Source: CAJBLF01 sp041675025 (lineage in GTDB: Bacteria; Patescibacteriota; Gracilibacteria; Absconditabacterales; Absconditicoccaceae). Taken from it: a DNA stretch of 64,000 nt. The position numbers and the translations under genes were made by a program. Below the pieces are notes generated by a model, which saw only the letters and a list, made by a program, of their open reading frames with translations, was not told the DNA's origin and searched no databases. The stretch lies in NCBI GenBank assembly GCA_041675025.1, contig JBAYUS010000002.1, positions 1 through 64,000 of the forward strand, written 5' to 3'. Positions 1-8,824 of this stretch are shown in pieces (position 1 is the first letter of the stretch; each line of letters opens with the position of its first letter).

Positions 1-1926
1 GGAGCTACTTTGAATGGTAGCTGATATGCTAGTGGAACGCTTATCACAGGAGATGCAACATATACATTTATAGTAAGTGATCTTGCTGGTAATGCTACTG
101 GTATGATGTTTACTATAGATACTACCAATCCAATCGTTACAGGTAACTATCCTACAACTGGACTTACTATTAATACAACAAGTAATATTAATTTCACACG
201 ATCTTGATATGATAATATTATGATTTCTGGATATACACTTTATGTGACAGGTACAGAGATTCATACTATTACTACAGGTAGTACGAATTATCTTATAGTT
301 TTACCAAACTGAACATATACATGGTATGTAATGATTACTGATCGTGCATGAAATACTTATGCAAGTACACCATCCACATTTGACATTACTACACCACTTA
401 TGCCTACAATGACTATGTCTACAGCTAATCTCCAATATAATGCTGCACGATATACGAAAGACTATATATCTATTTATTTTCGAACAAATAAATTAGCTAC
501 TTATTCATTCAGTGGTGATTTTGTTGGTACTCCACTTACAGGATCAGTAAATGGAGGAACAACTGGTAATTTATATTTGACTGGTGATGGAATCAAAAAT
601 ATTAATCTTCAAGTGACTGATGGTGTCGATACTACAGGACAGAATTTTACTGTACGCTTAGATACTACCGCACCATCTCTACCAACACTTATTACACCTG
701 CTAGTGGTGGGGTTGCTACAGGAGCATTTACACTTGATTGGTCAGATTCTCTTGATGCATGAATAGGTACTTCTGGATTTCAATATTTCGTTCTCTCTAC
801 AGGAATATATGCTAGCGTAGTTAAATCATGATTTACTAATGCTAGTACTACATATGCTAATGTTGCTAATAATGCACTTTGAAGTCCATGAACATATTAT
901 CGATATGTTACTGTAATGGATAAATTAGGAAATACATGAACAACGGTTATGCAATCATTTGAATATAGTGGTGTTGTTGATACTACACCAGATGCGTTTA
1001 GTTTCAATACTATTACAAGCGCAAATACAAATCAGATCTATGGATCTAATACTATTACTATTAATTGATTAGCTGCAAATACTCCTGTACTTGCGAGTAT
1101 CACCGCTTGAGCATTGTTTATTAGTGGTACTATGGTAGGAACAACTGGATATGTACAAAATGGTTGGACAGTAAAAATAGAAATGAATTCTAGTATTAAT
1201 TATAATACTTTGGTATCAAGTACACTTACTATTGGATGAGTTTCTGCTATTTTCAGTATTACTACAGAAAATGATAATATCAACAATGATAATATATCAA
1301 CCAATCTTTCTAGTACAGAAAGATTACAAATTATAGCAATCTTCGAAGCATTGAGAGATTTATATGCTGGAGACAAAGAGATAGAATTTTTCAATTCATT
1401 TATGGTAATGATCCAAAGCAAGATAGATTGATTAGGAACAAGTGTTGATGATGTTAATAGACGCGAAGCGTTACAATACCTTTATGATCTTGCTGATCAA
1501 TATAATGGTAATGAGGTAACAACAGGTTTAGATATAGAAAATACTTCACGAATAATCAATGGAGTCTATACAGCACCAAATGGTAAAAAATATAAAATTA
1601 CCTATGATTCTATAAAGAAATTTACATCAAGTAACTTTATTACTCCAAAATATTATCCTACACTAGATGTATTAAAGTATGATATTGATAGAAATAATCC
1701 TATGGGATCAAGTTATCTAAATGCTAAAACTATCAAAGCACGATGGTGACGTATCTCTATAGATGGAACACGACAAACATCTGCATATACAGCTCCGAAC
1801 CGAAAAGTATTCTACTTCTTTAAAACCACTGAAGGACAATATTCATCATATACCTTTACGGTAGAAAGATATTTTGATAGCTTAGAAGCAGTGAAAGAAT
1901 ATATTCACAATTCAAACCTTAGATAA
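1..1926 (+). CDS. Ig-like repeat surface protein (5' partial)
   Basis: The frame is open from base 1 to TAA at 1924-1926 when TGA is read as glycine; the start lies outside the window. The 641 visible residues are rich in Thr, Ser, Gly and Asn. They contain several bacterial Ig/fibronectin-like beta repeats, seen as recurring phrases such as FTIDTTNP, FTVRLDTTAPSLP and DRAGN that mark strand and linker boundaries. The last ~220 residues lose the repeats and become mixed charged sequence (ERLQIIAIFEALRDLY, then NRREALQYLYDLADQY), probably a separate terminal domain. There is no cell-wall anchor at the C-terminus. Likely a large secreted or surface adhesin; the exact function cannot be told. 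The domain type is inferred from the repeat style, not from a profile search. Confidence 0.8.
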
Positions 1927-1939
1927 ACTTTTAAAATAA

Positions 1940-2072
1940 TTAAAAATTAAAAATTAATAATGAATAATGTTGGAATCGTAGTATTATATACTATTGTAAT
2001 ATACAATAGTTCTTAATAAGACAAAATCCAACATTTTTCACTTTTCACTATTCATTTTTCATTAATTTTTAA
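1940..2072. repeat. Dispersed inverted repeat, family E copy 1
   Basis: The left arm has AATGAATAATGTTGGAAT and the right arm has ATCCAACATTTTTC followed by CTATTCATTTTTCATTAA, which are near reverse complements around an AT-rich centre. A related copy lies at about 46861-46942. It sits between the convergent ends of the Ig-like protein and the glycosyltransferase, and overlaps the last codons of the latter by a few bases. It could double as a bidirectional terminator. Confidence 0.6.
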
Positions 2073-3196
2073 CGATATATTTTGATTAATTCTTTGACGG
2101 TTGTATTCCGAGAAAACTCTTTGTATGGAATCGTATATTCTGGATTTCATATTCGAGAATCGCGTTCCAGAATTGCATGAATAATCTCTCTTTTGGATGT
2201 GGGCGAAATAAACTTTACATTGCCTCGAACGACTTCCGGTATAGATGCAATATAAGTCGTGAGAAGTGGTTTTTTCATCGCTACACTTTCTGTATGAACA
2301 GAACCAAATCACTCAGATAATGACGGAGCAACAATCATGTCGGAGCTCGCAACTAATGTACGAAGTTCGTTTTTTTCGAAGCCATCGAATATTTGAACAG
2401 AAGATCAGAGATGTAATTTTTGTATTTTTTCTTTAATGTATCTTGTTCTTTTGGAGTCAATGAGGTTGAATACAAAGAGTAATTTTGCATCTACCATAGC
2501 AAGCTCAGGCAAGGCACGAACTAAGTAATCAAGTCATTTAGATTTTCCTGCATGACCGTAATATGTAATGACAAATTTATTACTTCGACCATAATTTGTT
2601 TTCCATGTCCTAATATCGAACGAAGAAACTTCATCAGGATTTCGAAAATTGGTATCTACACCGTTATGAATCATCGTAAGTTTTTTGTCTGAAATCCTAT
2701 AAGTTAGTCTCAAAGAATTCATAGTATAATACGATACACAATGATATGTATCATAAGGAAACCAAAAAATAACCTTTTCAAAAAGCTTGTATAATCGTCC
2801 TCTCCATATTCATTTGTATGCCATCCAGAGTTTTCAAAAAATCTCATGTACCGTAAGAATCACTCTTTTATGAAAAAATTTTCCAAGTAATGATGCTGGG
2901 ATAGCTCCTCCGTAGGTACTTGTATGAATAAGAGAAATATCTTTATGTTTTCTTAAAATTTTAATTCCTTTCCAAAATGCCCAAAACATAAAACTGATTC
3001 TACTTTTTCCAACTCTATAGATATTGAGTCATTCTTTGTGTTCTTCTCTCGAAATCTTGGAATCATGATAACTTGCAAGAATAGAAACTGTATATCCTTT
3101 TGTCAATAAACGAGAAATAATTGCCTCAAATACCGTTTCCGATCAGCCTTTATGGGGTAAATAATAGTCTAGGACAAATAAGATATGTTTATTCAT
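2069..3196 (-). CDS. Glycosyltransferase family 4
   Basis: 375 residues, the usual size for GT-B retaining glycosyltransferases. The N-terminus MNKHILFVLDYYLPHKGG carries the acceptor-side loop (PHKGGSE, one Gly being TGA). Mid-protein HNGVDTNF and the C-terminal EGFGSVHTE match the GT4 nucleotide-sugar-binding E-x7-E motif. It probably transfers a sugar from a nucleotide donor onto a cell-surface glycan or lipid carrier at the inner membrane. Several TGA codons are in frame. No other polysaccharide gene is adjacent, so the acceptor is unknown. The start is the first ATG after upstream stops. Confidence 0.85.
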
Positions 3197-3261
3197 ATAT
3201 CAAAAAATAACGTAAATCAAATTATACTTATTTTGTAGTTTTTTGGCGTTTTAATGCAAAC

Positions 3262-3354
3262 AAAAAAGTCCCTCAATATTTAATTTATCATTCTTGAAAT
3301 CTTTCTTTCATTGAATGATTTATCAAATTTTCATAATAGAAAAAAGTCCCTCAA
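3262..3354 (+). repeat. Pair of 15-bp direct repeats upstream of CHAP gene
   Basis: AAAAAAGTCCCTCAA occurs at 3262-3276 and again at 3340-3354, 78 bp apart, just upstream of a promoter at 3358-3386. The rest of the 3197-3416 gap holds no gene. The pair could be a regulatory site or remnants of a repeat. Confidence 0.5.
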
Positions 3355-3357
3355 AAT

Positions 3358-3386
3358 TTGACAAAAACGACTTCCGTAAGTATAAT
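3358..3386 (+). promoter_or_regulatory. Sigma70-type promoter for the CHAP gene
   Basis: A perfect TTGACA at 3358-3363 and a perfect TATAAT at 3381-3386 are separated by 17 bp. The gene start follows 30 bp further on. This is one of the best consensus promoters in the window and suggests strong, housekeeping expression. Confidence 0.8.
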
Positions 3387-3416
3387 TAAGTAAGAACTTT
3401 TATTTGTGAAAACTCG

Positions 3417-4715
3417 ATGAGAAGAAAAAAAAAACTTGCTCTTCATGAACAAATTCATCATCATCTAAGCAAACACTTTCACAGACATGTGCATAAAGTA
3501 TTACATGTTACCCATCATGCACATCACAATTTTTTTCATGTTCTTGAACTTGTAGTAATTTGTATAGTAACTCTTACATGATTTGGATTTACTAATCTTA
3601 CAGGACTCAATCAAGATCTTTATAGAAGTAATGCTGCTGAAACTGCAGACCATTTACTTAGTGCAATGCAAAATCCAACAGCCTCACTTAAATTATGAAA
3701 TATTATCTCTGTCTGGAATATGGATATGGAGATAGAAAATAGTTTTGCTAAATGATATTGTACCTATGGAGCAGCGAGAGTTTCTCCAGAATTTTTTCCA
3801 TTTACTGATCCGAAAACTCAACAAAGAACACGATGAGGAAACGCTGTAGATCGATGTAAAAATGCATCTGATACCTGATATAAAATTTGATCAGTTCCAA
3901 GTCAGTGAGCATTGGTAGTATATGATGCAGGATGAAGATTTGGTAGTTATGGTCACGTAGGAAAAGTTCTTCACTACGATAGAACGTTAAAAAAAATAAT
4001 CGTCAGAGATATGGCACGAGTAGCTAGAGGACAAATGTCTGATCGTCGAGAAGATCTCACGACAGCACAAGTAAAATGTTATATTTATAATAGTAAAACA
4101 AGTGTACCAACTGAATCTCTTAGTGTACCAACTGAATCTCTTAGTATGCCAACGATTCCAAATACACCACTAGTTGTGCCAACAGTTACTCCTACAATAC
4201 CAACAGTAATTCCAACCACTCCGGTAGTTTCCGTAGTAATTCCTACTCCACCACATAACGCACCGACTACTACGCCAGTAACTCCAACTCAACCAATACA
4301 AATAACTACACCAGTAGTTGTACCAACAGTTCCTGTGGTAGTTTCACAAGGTTCAGTGAATAAGGAATTACTCCTTGAGTTTGAAAACTTAAGTGATATT
4401 GCAGAACATTTCATGACACAAAATAATGTAACTATAAGACTCGTTTCTAAGATGCCACTAAAACTTGGCGAAGTAGCAACACTTACTCTTGAAATAAAAG
4501 ATAAAAAAACTGGAGAACCTTATTCTGGTTTACTCCCATTTTCATTTACTATCCTCTCAACGAATGATTCTCTCCAAGCAGACATTTCAAATATCCAAAT
4601 GATAAACAATGGATTGGTAAATATTTCTATTCTCGGTCAAAAATTCTGAACAGCTGCCATAGTTATCTCCATGGATACAGCAAGAATCGGTGAATTTGAT
4701 TTAGAAGTTAAATAA
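3417..4715 (+). CDS. CHAP-domain cell-wall hydrolase with Pro-rich stalk
   Basis: 432 residues. A His/Lys-rich cytoplasmic start is followed by one membrane span (about residues 40-60). A CHAP domain then has catalytic Cys in GYCTYGAAR and His in YGHVGKV, with GALVVYDAGG between them as in the family. Next comes a Pro/Thr/Val stalk with tandem VPTESLS units and many VPT/PTP repeats. The C-terminal ~100 residues look like an Ig/invasin fold. CHAP enzymes are amidases or endopeptidases of peptidoglycan; this one would be membrane-tethered and facing the wall. It may act in growth, division or attack on another cell; the target is unknown. Some glycines, including ones in the CHAP region, are TGA. 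Confidence 0.8.
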
Positions 4716-4722
4716 GTTATTT

Positions 4723-4820
4723 GGTCGTCCTGAATTCATTTCAGGACCCATTTAAAAAAATTATTTATTTATGTTTTCGTCCTGTCCTGAACTTGTTTCA
4801 GGATTTTTCAGGACCCATTT
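4723..4820. repeat. Palindromic CCTGAA...TTCAGG repeats
   Basis: Two related hairpins, GTCCTGAATTCATTTCAGGAC and a longer CCTGAACTTGTTTCAGG unit, lie between the convergent ends of the CHAP and GIY-YIG genes. T-runs nearby allow a terminator role in either direction. They resemble widespread short intergenic palindromes. Confidence 0.55.
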
Positions 4821-4821
4821 T

Positions 4822-5106
4822 TTATATATCGTAAGATAGATCTTTCCAATCTTTATTAAAAGATTCAATAAGATTCATTTTTCGTTCCCTGTGCCAATTT
4901 TTTAATTTTTTTTCTCTCTGTATGGCATCTCGAATTTTGTCATATACTTCATAATATACCAATAATTTCAAACCATATTTATATGAAAATCATGGATTAA
5001 TTTTATCCTTATGTTCTGAGATTCTTCTTATTAAATTATTAGTAACTCAAATATAAAGAACTCAATTTCTCCTATTAGTAATAATGTAAACATATCATCA
5101 CCTCAT
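4822..5106 (-). CDS. GIY-YIG nuclease-like protein (YhbQ/UPF0213 type)
   Basis: 94 residues, the full length of the single-domain GIY-YIG proteins. The N-terminus reads GGYVYIITN, then VLYIGVTNNLIRRISEHK, giving the GIY/YIG strands and the conserved Arg/His-containing helix; a C-terminal EKKLKNW is typical of the UPF0213 group. Members resemble the catalytic domains of homing endonucleases and UvrC, but their cellular role is not settled. Four glycines, including those of the YIG region, are TGA codons, so the gene is invisible under the standard code. Start ATG at 5106. Confidence 0.85.
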
Positions 5107-5137
5107 ATGTTTTATTGATTATTAGTAAAATTATTGA

Positions 5138-5182
5138 TTCTGAAATAAATTCAGAATGACGTATTCACAATGACGTATTCAC
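5138..5182. repeat. Small hairpin plus tandem 14-mer
   Basis: TTCTGAAATAAATTCAGAA forms a hairpin at 5138-5156. It is followed by two tandem copies of AATGACGTATTCAC at 5155-5168 and 5169-5182. The stretch is non-coding between the GIY-YIG gene and the recA terminator. Confidence 0.5.
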
Positions 5183-5195
5183 AATTATGTCTAGC

Positions 5196-5226
5196 AAAAA
5201 GTCCCGCTATTTACGGGACTTTTTTA
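5196..5226 (-). terminator. Rho-independent terminator of recA
   Basis: AAGTCCCG / CGGGACTT forms a stem with a short loop, flanked by A- and T-runs on both sides. It lies 30 bp past the recA stop codon and could work in both directions. Confidence 0.85.
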
Positions 5227-5255
5227 TATAATAGGCTAAAGTTGCTAAACAAAAC

Positions 5256-6344
5256 CTATGATAAACTTTCACCTGCTTCAGCTATTGCTTCAGCTGCTTC
5301 TTCTTCTATTTCATTTTCTACCGCAATAAGCGCTTCATCATCAAGTACTTTCTTTCCCATTCTCATTTCTTTAACTTTGTTCTGAATATCTTTTTCTAAA
5401 CTAGCTCTTGTTTTTGTATCGCTATCTAATGCAGTTATGAATTTTTCTTTACCTTGGAATTTTTGTTTACCAAAGGTATAAAATGCTCCTGCTCTATCTA
5501 CCAATTTGAGTATTGTTGCAGCTTCTACAATATCTGCTGTCTTATCATATCCAATACCTCGTTTAACTGGTAATTCTGCTGTCTTGAACGGTGCAGAGAT
5601 TTTATTTTTTGCAATCTTAATTTTTGCTAAGTAACCAATTTGTTCTTTGTCTATGAGTAATTTATCTCCTCTACGAATCTCTACTCTTTGTGATGCAAAG
5701 AACTTGAGCGCATTTCCTCCTGGAGTAGTTTCTGGATTACCAAACATTATTCCTATTTTCATACGAATCTGATTGATAAATATACAAGTTGTTCAACTTT
5801 TTGCTAAGACAGAAGAAAGTTTTCTTAATCATTGGGACATCATTCTTGCTTGTAATCACATATATGAATCTCCCATATCACCTTCTACTTCAGCTCTAGG
5901 AACCAATGCTGCTACTGAATCAATAACAATTAATCTAACTGCTCATGTCTTTGCTAACTCTTCAGCAATTTGTAATGCTTGTTCTCCAAAATCTGGTTGT
6001 GATAATAATAGATTATCAACATCAACACCAAGTTTTCTTGCGTATTGTGGATCAAGCGCATGTTCTGCGTCTATAAATGCACATGTCTCACCTCTCTTTT
6101 GAATTTCAGCAATCGCATGAAGCGCGATAGTAGTTTTACCAGATGACTCTGGTCCATAGATTTCTATAACTCTTCCTTCTGGATATCCTCATCAAAGGAT
6201 TAAATCAAGTACATACGATCCACTATGGAATGTACTTACAAGACCTACATTTGCATTATCCCCCATTCTCATAATGGCACCTTTTCCAAATTGTTTTTCA
6301 ATACTCTTGAATGCTTCCTGTAATTCTTGTTTTTTTGTTGCCAT
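5256..6344 (-). CDS. recA: Recombinase RecA
   Basis: 362 residues, normal RecA length. The Walker A GPESSGKTT, the loop-2 NQIRMKIGIMFGNPETTPGG and the trailing acidic C-terminus (ENEIEEEAAEAIAEAGE) are all present. RecA coats single-stranded DNA, pairs homologous strands and triggers LexA self-cleavage. ATG at 6344 follows a TATAAT-like element closely and gives the usual N-terminus. Loop 2 shows no truncation. RecX (45655) and LexA (7134) are in the same window, although recA does not carry the TGTCAAA boxes found before lexA. Confidence 0.97.
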
Positions 6345-6360
6345 ACTATACTACGATAAG

Positions 6361-6432
6361 ATTATAAAACAGATTGAATTAATCGTGATAGAAAGATCGA
6401 TATACCCTTACTTAGTTTACGATAGCTATCGT
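6361..6432 (-). promoter_or_regulatory. recA upstream region: -10 and palindrome
   Basis: On the minus strand a TATAAT lies at 6366-6361, with only a weak -35 at the expected distance. About 55 bp further upstream is a perfect 14-bp palindrome, ACGATAGCTATCGT (6419-6432), a possible operator. The rest of the 340-bp recA to four-helix-bundle gap holds the promoter/operator described separately and a possible 16-codon reading frame at 6619-6669 that I do not call. Confidence 0.4.
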
Positions 6433-6548
6433 ACAACGAAAGTAAATCATATTTTTCGAACATGTTTTCATCAACGAAATCAATATTAACGAATTTTTTT
6501 AGAAAATCAAGAGAATTTTTTCGTATGCTTGCCTATAATCTTTCAACT

Positions 6549-6597
6549 TGTCAAAAATAGCATTGATTTTGTCAAAATTTACTTGACACTGTCAAAC
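6549..6597 (+). promoter_or_regulatory. Candidate LexA operator: three phased TGTCAAA boxes
   Basis: TGTCAAAA at 6549-6556, TGTCAAAA at 6570-6577 and TGTCAAAC at 6590-6597 are spaced 21 and 20 bp apart, about two helical turns. The second and third also form an inverted repeat, GTCAAAATTTACTTGAC (6571-6587), which overlaps the -35 of the promoter. This is the arrangement expected for a repressor of the downstream four-helix-bundle/lexA operon. Confidence 0.6.
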
Positions 6598-6610
6598 GAA
6601 AAAATATAAT
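6583..6610 (+). promoter_or_regulatory. Promoter of the four-helix-bundle/lexA operon
   Basis: TTGACA at 6583-6588 and TATAAT at 6605-6610 with a 16-bp spacer. Both hexamers are consensus. The -35 is embedded in the TGTCAAA operator candidate, so repressor binding would block polymerase. Confidence 0.75.
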
Positions 6611-6686
6611 CGACATTATGAAGATTAAAAAATTGTGAAAATTAAAAGATTATTACGTAGATATTTAGTAGATAAAAAATAAGAAA

Positions 6687-7076
6687 ATGAAATTTACACA
6701 ATTCGAAGACATGGAAATTTGGAAAGATGCAATACAACTTTCGACGCTTATTTATCAAATCACTAATCATAGTGAATTCAAAAAAGATTTTTGACTGAGG
6801 GATCAAATAAGAAGGGCGGCAAATTCTGTTAGTAGTAATATTGTAGAAGGATTTGAAAGACAAAACAACAATGAGTTTATTAGATTCTTGAAAATAGCGA
6901 AATGAAGCTGTGGTGAAGTAAGAAACCAAATATATATCGCTTTAAATGTCTGATATCTAGAGCAATCAAACTTTGAAACATCTAAAAATACCTCTCTTAT
7001 ATTATCTAAAAAGATTTCCTGATTTATTAAATATCTTGAAAATAATAGAAAACAATGAAACTTTACAACAAAATAA
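6687..7076 (+). CDS. Four-helix-bundle protein (23S rRNA-IVP / S23 family)
   Basis: 129 residues with the family signature: FEDMEIWKDAIQLS at the N-terminus, then FGLRDQIRRAANSVSSNIVEG, then EFIRFLKIAKGSCGEVRNQ. These small helical-bundle proteins were first seen inside rRNA intervening sequences and also occur free-standing; they form pentamers and their function is unknown. It lies 57 bp upstream of lexA behind an SOS-like promoter, suggesting co-expression with the SOS response. Glycines at FGLRDQ and AKGSC are TGA. Start ATG at 6687, with no Shine-Dalgarno. Confidence 0.9.
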
Positions 7077-7083
7077 CAAAATA

Positions 7084-7122
7084 TTTTAATCTTATTAATC
7101 TTTTAATCTTTTAATCTTTTAA
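7084..7122 (+). repeat. Short tandem repeat (CTTTTAAT units)
   Basis: Four to five imperfect 8-9 bp units of TCTTTTAAT lie between the four-helix-bundle gene and lexA. The track could vary in length and change spacing or translation of lexA. It is too short and unspaced to be a CRISPR. Confidence 0.6.
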
Positions 7123-7133
7123 TTAATAATATC

Positions 7134-7748
7134 ATGAAAGAATTAGACAACATTCAAAAAGCACTCATCGCTTTCTTCAAAAAGAATACGAATCAAGAAT
7201 GAATCACCTTGAGGGAAATTGCCAATAATATTTGAGCAGGACATCCTCAAACTGTTTTGAATAAATTAAATCAATTAGTTTTGAAATGATATTTTGTAAA
7301 AGATGATCAAGGATATAGATTAATCAGAGAAAGTGTCACGGATAATATGAATGATATCGTTCAACTTCCTATCTATGGATTTGCTCAATGTGGAAACAAA
7401 TGAAAAAATGTTATCGATGAATATTCTCAAGAAAAAATCCCTGCAACGATAGCGATGTTGGGTGTCAAAGATGTCAGTCAATGTTTTTTTGTGAGAGCAA
7501 AAGGAAATAGTATGGAACCAAAGATACAAGATGGTGATCTAATTTTGATTAAACAACAACCAAGTTATGATGTTAATGATTATGTATTTGTAGTTCACAA
7601 TGATCTTCCGAAATTAAAAAAAATCATCAAACAAGACGGAAAATGGTTTTTGGAATCAGTGAATAGGTTTTTTGATAATGTAGAAATAAACAAGTACGAT
7701 GAGACTAAGGTTATTTGAGTTGTTAAGAAAATCATCAAAGATATTTAG
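7134..7748 (+). CDS. lexA: LexA-like repressor (S24 peptidase)
   Basis: 204 residues. An N-terminal winged-helix-like DNA-binding part (ITLREIANNIGAGHPQTVLN) precedes an S24 peptidase domain. The nucleophile Ser lies in GNSMEP (about residue 126) and the catalytic Lys in LPKLKKI (about 162). The likely self-cleavage site is FAQCGN, i.e. a Cys-Gly bond at about 86-87, as in UmuD rather than the Ala-Gly of classical LexA. It should repress SOS genes and be inactivated by RecA filaments. It is the second gene after an operator-bearing promoter, consistent with autoregulation. Its last 4 bp overlap the end of the convergent NlpC/P60 gene. Confidence 0.88.
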
Positions 7749-8797
7749 GCTGCTATTGCTGTGATAGTAGGCGCTTTTGTTGGTAAATTATCATAATTTA
7801 CATGAGCTACATAGAGTTCAGATTTATGGTTGGTTCAAGTTAATTGTTTTGCTATATCTACTTTACTTTCTACTATTCCTTCAGCTCCGTTAGATTCTAC
7901 TACGGTTACGATACCTGTATCGGTGTCTATTTTTTTTATGAAAGCGACATGGTGGATACGATATTCTTTATTATTTTTTTCTATCTTAGGGATAGCTCAT
8001 GTACTTCGATGATAGTCAGGATTTGTACTATTCCATCGAATAACATCTCATTCCTTGATATCGGAAACATCTGTAGTGACTTGATGAGTTCATTCTTTGA
8101 GTTCTAGCTTTTTCGGATTGAAAGTTTGAAACATAGATCTAGAGTCACCAGGCATTGTGAGTCCTGCTTGATCAATAGTATAATATAACAATCCTGAACA
8201 ATCTAATCATTTTTCTGGATCTGTTTTTCCTCACCATGTATATCTAATGGGGCTTGTCTTATCTTTTTCTACCACCTTATTTAACGACGTTAATACTTTT
8301 TCTCTATTGGTTGTATCATTATATTCGACATTATTTTCTCATGAAGGAACTTGATTGTTTGCTGAGATTACTGGAGGAACTACTGCAGACGTTGTGAGTA
8401 TCGCTGCTGCTAAATCATCAAGTGCTTGCTTTGTATTTGCATTATCAATTTTTTCTTTGATGGGTTTGAGATAATCAAATATCGATGCGTAGGTTACTCA
8501 ACCGATAACGAATGATTGAGTATCCACGGAAGTAAAAAATTTTTCCATAAATCATCATTTAATGTTGTCCATAATTTTATCCCCTATTCATTCAGACACA
8601 AGATAATCTTTGAGTGTATTTCCTTTTCAGATTATCATTCACGTAAGTCATCATTCCTTTTGTGTCTTGAGTTCATCTATATATTTACCAGCTAATTCTT
8701 TTTTTAATTTCAAAATATCTGTAGTAGCATCAGCTACTGCTGCCTCCTTATCATCTACTCAACTCACTGGTATGTCTGTTTTTACTTCTTCTGTCAT
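7745..8797 (-). CDS. NlpC/P60-domain peptidoglycan hydrolase
   Basis: 350 residues. The C-terminal NlpC/P60 domain shows RYTWGGK, then LDCSGLLYY with the catalytic Cys, then YRIHHVAFI with the catalytic His. The N-terminal half is helical and charged without a clear signal peptide, and includes repeated glycines coded by TGA. NlpC/P60 enzymes cut stem peptides of peptidoglycan. It follows the 1639-residue gene by 27 bp, after that gene's double TAA at 8827-8822, so the two are probably co-transcribed. With no signal peptide it may be exported by a dedicated route or act on the partner protein. Confidence 0.85.
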
Positions 8798-8824
8798 CTC
8801 ATTTGAAACAAGATAAATATATTA

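Noticed and set aside
6619..6669. 16-codon reading frame after the lexA-operon promoter
   Set aside because: Too short, low complexity, no supporting motif; possible leader peptide but not supported.
7084..7122. CRISPR-like array (TTTTAATC repeats)
   Set aside because: Units are 8-9 bp and contiguous with no spacers.
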